Positions 59,207 to 64,000 of a DNA stretch of 64,000 bases are shown in pieces (position 1 is the stretch's first letter; the number at the start of each line of letters is the position of its first letter). The stretch comes from Marinihelvus sp942491555 (lineage in GTDB: Bacteria > Pseudomonadota > Gammaproteobacteria > Xanthomonadales > SZUA-36): assembly GCA_942491555.1 (NCBI GenBank), contig CALOBN010000005.1:434001-498000 (forward strand), written 5' to 3'. Both the position numbers and the translations under genes were made by a program. The notes under the pieces were generated by a model. It was given only the letters and a program-made list of their open reading frames with translations, was not told the DNA's origin and made no database searches.

Positions 59207-60078
59207 CCCTTACTGACCTGGACCGTACCCGCGTTGCCCGGGCTTTTGACCGCGCGGCAACGGGCTATGACGAACATGCAGCCTTGCAGGCAGAGGTCGA
59301 GCAGCGTCTTTTGGAGCGCGTGGAGTACTTTGAGCTGGAGCCCTCGCGGGTTCTGGATCTGGGCTGTGGAACCGGGCGCGGCAGCCTGGCCCTGGAGGCC
59401 ATGTTTCCGGAAGCGCAGGTCATATCCCTGGACCGCTCACCCAATATGTTGCAACTGACCGGCACAAGGCGCTCGACAGAGTCTGCGCCACGGGTGTGTG
59501 CCGATATGCACGATCTGCCCTTTGCGTCCCGGCGCTTCGACCTGGTTTTTTCCAGCCTTGCCGTGCAGTGGAGCAGTGATGAACCGCGCCTGTTTAACGA
59601 GGTGCTGCGCGTGCTGCGACCCGGGGGCCTGTTTTTGTTTACCAGCTTTGGTCCGGACACGCTGCACGAGTTGCGCAGCGCCTGGGCCGCAGTGGATGAG
59701 CGTCCGCATGTTAACCATTTCGTGGACCTGCGCGACCTTGGTGATGCCCTGGTCAAAGTGGGTTTCATGGATCCGGTGATGGACAGGGAGCTGCTGACCC
59801 TTCAATACGCAGACGTCATGACCCTGATGCGCGACCTGAAGGGAATTGGTGCCGGAAACGCCGCCAAAGAACGCGCTGGCGGTCTGACCGGCAAAGGCCA
59901 GCTGCGCCGGGTGCTGGAAGCCTATGAGACCTTCAAAAGCGACGGGCGCTATCCGGCAAGCTATGAGGTGGTCTATGGCGCGACTTTTGGTCCTCCGGAG
60001 GGCCAGCCCGTGCGTACCGGGGAGGGTGAAATGGCAACGTTTTCCGTTGAGTCCCTGCGCCGGCAGAGGGGCCGTTGA
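59203..60078 (+). CDS. bioC: Malonyl-ACP O-methyltransferase
   Basis: 291 residues, SAM-dependent, starts the pimeloyl pathway. VARAFDRAATGYDEHAALQ begins it; the SAM-binding motif is LDLGCGTGRGSLAL and FDLVFSSLAVQWSSD is typical. ATG 59203 overlaps the bioH stop by 4 bp (ATGA); a longer frame from 59113 lies in the bioH region. Confidence 0.95.
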   Translation: MTLTDLDRTRVARAFDRAATGYDEHAALQAEVEQRLLERVEYFELEPSRVLDLGCGTGRGSLALEAMFPEAQVISLDRSPNMLQLTGTRRSTESAPRVCADMHDLPFASRRFDLVFSSLAVQWSSDEPRLFNEVLRVLRPGGLFLFTSFGPDTLHELRSAWAAVDERPHVNHFVDLRDLGDALVKVGFMDPVMDRELLTLQYADVMTLMRDLKGIGAGNAAKERAGGLTGKGQLRRVLEAYETFKSDGRYPASYEVVYGATFGPPEGQPVRTGEGEMATFSVESLRRQRGR

Positions 60079-60734
60079 TGAAAACCTGGTTTGTGACCGG
60101 CACGGATACGGAGATCGGTAAAACCTTTTCGGCCTGTGACCTGGTGCGGCATCTGGTGTCCTGTGGCCATAGGGTTGCGGTTGCCAAACCGATCGCTTCC
60201 GGTGGTGAGTACACGGCCGGGGGTTTGCGCAATGAGGACGCCCTGGCGCTGATGACGGCATCCAATGTGAGCATGCCGTACGAGCGCGTTAACCCCTATT
60301 GTTTCGAGCCTCCAATCGCGCCGCACCTGGCAGCCCGGGCAGTGGGTGCGGAGATTGACCTGGAGCGTGTGACGAGCATCACGCGCGAGCTTGAGGCTGA
60401 CTGGCTGGTGGTCGAGGGTGCCGGCGGCTGGAGTATTCCTCTGGATGATCAGCGGATGCTGCGCGATCTTGCCGGGGCGTTCACAAACCAGGTGATGCTG
60501 GTTGTCGGTATGCGCCTGGGATGTATCAACCATGCTGTGCTGAGCGCTGAGCAGATCCGCCGTGACGGCTTTGAACTGGTTGGCTGGGTCGCCAATCATG
60601 TGGATCCGGACATGCTCATGCAGGAGGGCAACCTCGAAACGCTGGACCGTTTAATTGACGCGCCCAGGATCTGCACGCTGCCGTTTGCTGAACAGCCCCC
60701 CGCAAAGGTCCACGGCGACTGGAAAATCCCCTGA
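60078..60734 (+). CDS. bioD: Dethiobiotin synthetase
   Basis: 218 residues, ATP-dependent ring closure. The P-loop is FVTGTDTEIGKTFSACD, and VVEGAGGWSIPLDDQ and NHVDPDMLMQEGNLE fit. It overlaps the bioC stop by 1 bp (TGATG). The operon lacks bioA, so the DAPA aminotransferase must be elsewhere. Three hairpins follow at 60822-60924. Confidence 0.95.
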   Translation: MKTWFVTGTDTEIGKTFSACDLVRHLVSCGHRVAVAKPIASGGEYTAGGLRNEDALALMTASNVSMPYERVNPYCFEPPIAPHLAARAVGAEIDLERVTSITRELEADWLVVEGAGGWSIPLDDQRMLRDLAGAFTNQVMLVVGMRLGCINHAVLSAEQIRRDGFELVGWVANHVDPDMLMQEGNLETLDRLIDAPRICTLPFAEQPPAKVHGDWKIP

Positions 60735-60821
60735 GTTCCGGACTCGGTAAAGTGCCGAAAAGTGTCTTAGACTAATGGCAGTGTTTTAGATTTTCCAACA
60801 ATAAGAAAAACTGCAAGTCTG

Positions 60822-60924
60822 TTCACGGCGCCCCCCTTGTGCCGTGAATGACATGAGGCCGGTGTTCCCCTTACACCGGATCTCACTGAGAGGGCCGGTT
60901 GACCCCTTACCGGCCCTTTCTTTT
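60822..60924 (+). ncRNA. Candidate structured RNA: three tandem hairpins with CCCCTT loops
   Basis: Hairpin 1: TTCACGGC (60822-60829)/GCCGTGAA (60841-60848). Hairpin 2: CCGGTGT (60859-60865)/ACACCGG (60873-60879). Hairpin 3: AGGGCCGGT (60891-60899)/ACCGGCCCT (60909-60917) followed by TTCTTTT. All three loops contain CCCCTT. Hairpins 2 and 3 look like duplicated units. The loops are complementary to AAGGGG-type ribosome sites, so a small RNA processed from the bio 3' end is possible. No clear promoter of its own was seen. Confidence 0.4.
60891..60924 (+). terminator. Rho-independent terminator of the bio operon
   Basis: A 9-bp GC-rich stem (60891-60899 with 60909-60917), loop TGACCCCTT and a U-rich tail TTCTTTT. 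It ends 23 bp before the convergent zapE stop. Confidence 0.8.
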
Positions 60925-60946
60925 GCCCGGCATTTTCTGCCTGTGG

Positions 60947-62020
60947 CTATGCCAGGTGCGGCCTGGCCAGGTAATCACGACTCTGCATTTCCGTCAGACG
61001 GCTGCGCGTGCGCTCGAACTCGAACGCCAGTCGCTTGCCTTGATAGAGTTCATCGATTGCGACCTCGGCGGTGATCAGCATTTTTACACTGCGGTCATAG
61101 AACTCATCAATCAGGTTGATGAAACGTCTTGCCTCGTCCGGTGCTTCATCAGTCATGAGGGGCACATTGGACAGCAGCACCGTGTTAAAAGTGTGGGCGA
61201 GGTGAATGTAGTCCAGCGTGCTGCGCGGTTGCGCGCAGAGCTCGGCGAAGTCAAACCAGATCAGATCATCGCTGCGCTGCCGTGCGATAAGCTCCCTTCC
61301 ATGAATACGAATGTATTGAGGCAAGGCGCCGCCACCCGCCATACGCTCGAAATTCCTCTCCATCAGGGCATCCGTGGAGGCATCCAGCGGATAGGCATAA
61401 AGCTCGGAGCGTTGCAGTTTGCCGAGGCGGTAGTCCTGTTCTCCGCCGATATGCAGAACATCCAGTTTGCTCTCCAGGAGCGCAATTGCGGGCAGAAAAC
61501 GCGCCCGCTGCAGACCATCCCAGTACAGCCTGTCCGGCGCCACATTGGAGGTTGTTACCAGCGTGACGCCGCCGGCAAACAAACCCTGTAGCAGCCCGCT
61601 GAGCAGCATGGCGTCAGCGATGTCTGAAACGTAAAACTCGTCCAGGCACAAAACACGGAAATCGCGTGCCCACTGGCGGGCGATATCGGCCAGCGGGTCA
61701 CTGAGTGCCTCGCGTTCGTGCAGGCCGTCATGGATGCGGGCCATAAAGCGATGAAAATGGATACGCAGCTTGTTGTCGAACGGCAGGGTCTCGTAGAACA
61801 GATCCATCATCCTGGTTTTGCCACGCCCCACACCGCCCCACAGGTATAGACCGCGCGGTGCAACGGGGGTACGAAAAGGGTGTCGCCAACTGCGGGAATC
61901 ATGCCGCAGCAGAGCTTGCTGGAGCTTATCCAGCGCCTCGATGGCCTTGAGTTGTTCGCTGTCCTGGTAGATTTCGCCGGAGGTCAGCAGGGCCTCATAG
62001 CGTGTCAGCGGGGTTGTCAC
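60947..62020 (-). CDS. zapE: Cell division protein ZapE (AFG1-like ATPase)
   Basis: 357 residues, AAA-type ATPase that acts at the Z-ring and, in related proteins, in protein quality control. Walker A is LWGGVGRGKTRMMDLF, Walker B is RVLCLDEFYVSDIADAM. HIHGRELIARQR and the VPLMTDEAPDEARRFINLIDEFYD ending match the family. It is convergent with the bio operon and ends 213 bp after bioD. Confidence 0.94.
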   Translation of the reverse strand: MTTPLTRYEALLTSGEIYQDSEQLKAIEALDKLQQALLRHDSRSWRHPFRTPVAPRGLYLWGGVGRGKTRMMDLFYETLPFDNKLRIHFHRFMARIHDGLHEREALSDPLADIARQWARDFRVLCLDEFYVSDIADAMLLSGLLQGLFAGGVTLVTTSNVAPDRLYWDGLQRARFLPAIALLESKLDVLHIGGEQDYRLGKLQRSELYAYPLDASTDALMERNFERMAGGGALPQYIRIHGRELIARQRSDDLIWFDFAELCAQPRSTLDYIHLAHTFNTVLLSNVPLMTDEAPDEARRFINLIDEFYDRSVKMLITAEVAIDELYQGKRLAFEFERTRSRLTEMQSRDYLARPHLA

Positions 62021-62036
62021 AGGCGCGGAATCAGCC

Positions 62037-62732
62037 TCAGGGTGTGCGGTTTACCGGCTCGGGGAGATGCGCTGAAACACCGTTTTTCAGCAGGCCGCGC
62101 AGGTCCATCAGGCGACGATGGAAGAAATGTCCGGCGCGCGGCATAACGATGAAGTCCGGCGGCGGGTCAACTTGCTCCACCCAGTCGCGAACCTCGTTAA
62201 AGTTGACCACCTCATCCTCGTCACCCTGGATGATCAGCCAGGGGCAGTCGGGACGGTGCAGGTCGGCAAAGCTGAAACGCGATACGGCCGGCGCAATCGA
62301 CACCAGCTGGCCCAGTTTCAGATTCTGGGCTGCACGCAAAGTGATAAACGAGCCGAAGGAAAAACCGCCCAGCCATAACTGGTCATCGGGCCGCGAGCGC
62401 CGCACCCACTCGGTTACTGCAAACAGGTCGTCGGTCTCACCATAGCCATCATCGTAGGTGCCTTCACTCTCCCCCACGCCGCGAAAGTTAAAGCGCACCG
62501 TATTCAGCCCGAGCTCGCGCATCGAGCGTTCCATGATCGTCACCACCTTGTTGTGCATGGTGCCGCCATGTTGGGGATGGGGGTGGCAGATGACAAACGT
62601 TGCTGGACGCGCATCCTCTGGTTCCGGCAGGTCCACGATGCATTCCAGGCGTCCGGCAGGCCCGCGCAGAAACAACTCCGAACGTTCGGCGGGAAACTCC
62701 TCCGGGTGAAAACCGGTTTCGTCCTGAGACAT
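62037..62732 (-). CDS. Alpha/beta hydrolase family protein
   Basis: About 231 residues. VICHPHPQHGGTMHNKVV is a mark of the YfhR/ YqiA-like bacterial hydrolases; the nucleophile is in LWLGGFSFGSFITL and the late GDEDEVVNF and AGHFFHRR provide acid and His. NFRGVGESEGTYDDGYGE is the canonical loop. The start at 62732 is chosen for homology; the frame continues upstream to 62948. It ends 17 bp before zapE and may be co-transcribed with it. Substrate unknown. Confidence 0.88.
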   Translation of the reverse strand: MSQDETGFHPEEFPAERSELFLRGPAGRLECIVDLPEPEDARPATFVICHPHPQHGGTMHNKVVTIMERSMRELGLNTVRFNFRGVGESEGTYDDGYGETDDLFAVTEWVRRSRPDDQLWLGGFSFGSFITLRAAQNLKLGQLVSIAPAVSRFSFADLHRPDCPWLIIQGDEDEVVNFNEVRDWVEQVDPPPDFIVMPRAGHFFHRRLMDLRGLLKNGVSAHLPEPVNRTP

Positions 62733-62873
62733 GGCGCTAAGAACCTGCTGGCGGTGGGAAAACGAATGATACAGCAGCGAATCTGACGCTGCCCAGTGTG
62801 GGTGTATGCAGCTGGCGCAGAATAAGCTGAAGCGTTCTGGCTGCACTATACGGCGCTGTGCTAGGGTGCGCGC

Positions 62874-63473
62874 ATGAATTACCTGGCACATGCGATGCTT
62901 GCGCGCAGCCAAGAGGGCCTCATGCTTGGTGGGCTGTTTGGCGATCATGTCCGCGGACTGCGGGCTTTGCGCGGTTTTCCACCGGATGTTCGCGCCGGTA
63001 TCCGATTACACCGCTATATCGACCGGACCACGGACAGCAATGCCCGGGTTAAAGCCCTTGTACGAAGCTTTCCCCGCCCTTTCCGTCGCTACGCCGGCAT
63101 TATCGTGGATGTGGTTTTCGATCATGAACTGGCCCGCAACTGGTCCACTTACAGCGATGAGTCGTTGGAAGATTTTGACCGGCAGATTCGCGAGTTGTTG
63201 GCCCGCCATGCAGCGCTGGTGCCTGAGGGCCTGGTTAACTTCATGCACTACGCTGACCGGCGCGGGCTGTTCGCCGCCTACCGCGACGAGGATGAGTTAT
63301 GGGTAACCCTGGCCGGCGTAGGCCGTCGCTTGCGCAGGGCCAACCCCTTGGACCGCGTTCAGGAGATCTGGCCTGAATTCAGTGAGCCCTGTGCGGCGGC
63401 CTTTGCGGTCGTCCTCCCGCAAATTCAGGCTGATGTCGACCTGTGGATAAGCCGTAAGGGATTACTGAACTAA
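62874..63473 (+). CDS. acpH: Acyl carrier protein phosphodiesterase
   Basis: 199 residues. NYLAHAMLARSQEGLMLGGLFGDHVRG starts the family pattern, then GIRLHRYIDRTTDSNARV (His/Asp of the HD-like metal site) and VVFDHELARNW. AcpH removes the phosphopantetheine arm from holo-ACP. Divergent from the hydrolase gene by 141 bp. Confidence 0.92.
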   Translation: MNYLAHAMLARSQEGLMLGGLFGDHVRGLRALRGFPPDVRAGIRLHRYIDRTTDSNARVKALVRSFPRPFRRYAGIIVDVVFDHELARNWSTYSDESLEDFDRQIRELLARHAALVPEGLVNFMHYADRRGLFAAYRDEDELWVTLAGVGRRLRRANPLDRVQEIWPEFSEPCAAAFAVVLPQIQADVDLWISRKGLLN

Positions 63474-63483
63474 CAGACCCTGG

Positions 63484-64000
63484 TTAATCGTCGAGCTGCT
63501 GTATCAGCTGCAAGTCGATGATGATGGGGTCATGATCCGAGTTGCGCACCCACGCCGGTGACAGCTCCATTCCCGGTGGGAAGCCTGAATTGATGTTCAG
63601 GATGCGCGCGCTTTCAACATCCTCCATCAGGGCCGGGGTGGCCAGGGCGTGGTCCAGACTGCCCGACTGACCTCTGAATACATACGTGTATTGATGACGC
63701 TCGCCAGCCGAGGCGGTCAGATCCCAAAAACCCTCGGCAATAAGATGCTGCACGGGGTTTTCCATCCGGTAGGCATTGAGGTCGCCAAGCAGCAGGGCTC
63801 TGCCCTGTGCTTCGCTGTCAGCCAGAGCATTCAGCCAGGGCGCGAGTTCCGTGGCCGCAGCCAGGCGCGTCGGATTCCAGCAACCCTGACCGTCATTCTG
63901 ATCCTGGTCCCTGCCCTGATCCGGGCAGCCACCTTTTGATTTGAAGTGGTTGACGTTCACCACAAAGCGCAAGCCGTTACTGGTTTGTTCCAGGATCTGC
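63484..64000 (-). CDS. ExeM/NucH-type extracellular endonuclease (partial, 5' end beyond window)
   Basis: The frame is open to the window edge, so only the C-terminal 172 or so residues of an endonuclease/exonuclease/phosphatase-fold enzyme are present. FVVNVNHFKSKGGC carries the Asn-His catalytic region, DQNDGQGCWNPTRLAAA the family's acid-rich loop, LLGDLNAYRMENPVQ the metal-related Asp and RNSDHDPIIIDLQL the final His. Family members are secreted, cysteine-containing DNases used for DNA scavenging or biofilm turnover. Confidence 0.88.
   Translation of the reverse strand, partial: QILEQTSNGLRFVVNVNHFKSKGGCPDQGRDQDQNDGQGCWNPTRLAAATELAPWLNALADSEAQGRALLLGDLNAYRMENPVQHLIAEGFWDLTASAGERHQYTYVFRGQSGSLDHALATPALMEDVESARILNINSGFPPGMELSPAWVRNSDHDPIIIDLQLIQQLDD

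Noticed and set aside
1..64000. tRNA, rRNA, CRISPR array, phage genes, known defence systems.
   Set aside because: No cloverleaf-like sequence, spaced direct repeats, integrase, Cas, toxin-antitoxin or restriction genes were recognised.

Overview
This is a gene-dense, GC-rich bacterial chromosome segment. The set of households points to a free-living, probably aerobic marine or soil gammaproteobacterium: slyX, srkA, zapE, acpH, tatD, ubiA, a comF/bioBFHCD block, and a his operon in the order GDCBHAF(IE) led by a TrpR-like gene. Many secreted peptidases and c-type cytochromes suggest a Chromatiales/Woeseiales/Xanthomonadales-like lineage, but no marker here fixes the taxon. I found no rRNA, tRNA, CRISPR array, prophage or intact insertion sequence.

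Layout. 1-11.2 kb: two FtsX-type ABC permeases (the first cut by the window edge), gltBD glutamate synthase, a DUF3014 membrane-anchored protein and an MsbA-like ABC exporter. 11.2-11.65 kb: a hairpin-rich gap between convergent genes. 11.6-17.8 kb (minus): an FMN-dependent alpha-hydroxy acid dehydrogenase, a secreted nucleotide pyrophosphatase/phosphodiesterase, a relic of a serine hydrolase, a cyclophilin-type isomerase with a small partner gene, and a prolyl oligopeptidase. 18-20.6 kb: VOC protein-slyX, srkA, and a NYN-LOTUS protein. 20.6-21.6 kb: a repeat-rich non-coding kilobase. 21.6-29.1 kb: a small exported protein, ilvE, a LysR-pirin divergent pair, a glutathione transferase relic, then a GDT1-like/CDF/EgtD/KefC-like row. 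29.1-32.3 kb (minus): M20 peptidase-sulfite dehydrogenase-cytochrome c. 32.6-38.3 kb: a DUF885-MliC fusion lipoprotein, a beta-CASP nuclease, an ArsR regulator and two c-type cytochromes.

38.4-45.9 kb (minus): a complete, tightly overlapping histidine operon, yerC-hisG-D-C-B-H-A-F-IE, with a palindromic operator candidate upstream. 46.1-51 kb: a DUF4097 protein and a hydroxyproline catabolic cluster (DapA-like deaminase, GntR regulator, FAD dehydrogenase, epimerase). 51-56.3 kb: a second DUF885 protein, tatD, ubiA, a RimJ-like acetyltransferase and comF. 56.3-60.7 kb: bioB-F-H-C-D, preceded by a BirA-type operator overlapping a good sigma-70 promoter and followed by three tandem hairpins whose loops all contain CCCCTT. 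60.9-64 kb: zapE, an alpha/beta hydrolase, acpH and the 3' end of an ExeM/NucH-type nuclease.

The points most worth a second look are the triple hairpin after bioD, the YerC operator ahead of the his operon, the BirA site before bioB, a dispersed palindromic repeat present as a long and a short copy (about 20.7 and 53.9 kb), the hairpin-rich gap at 11.25-11.64 kb, the peptidase-lysozyme-inhibitor fusion, and two gene relics (GST and serine hydrolase).
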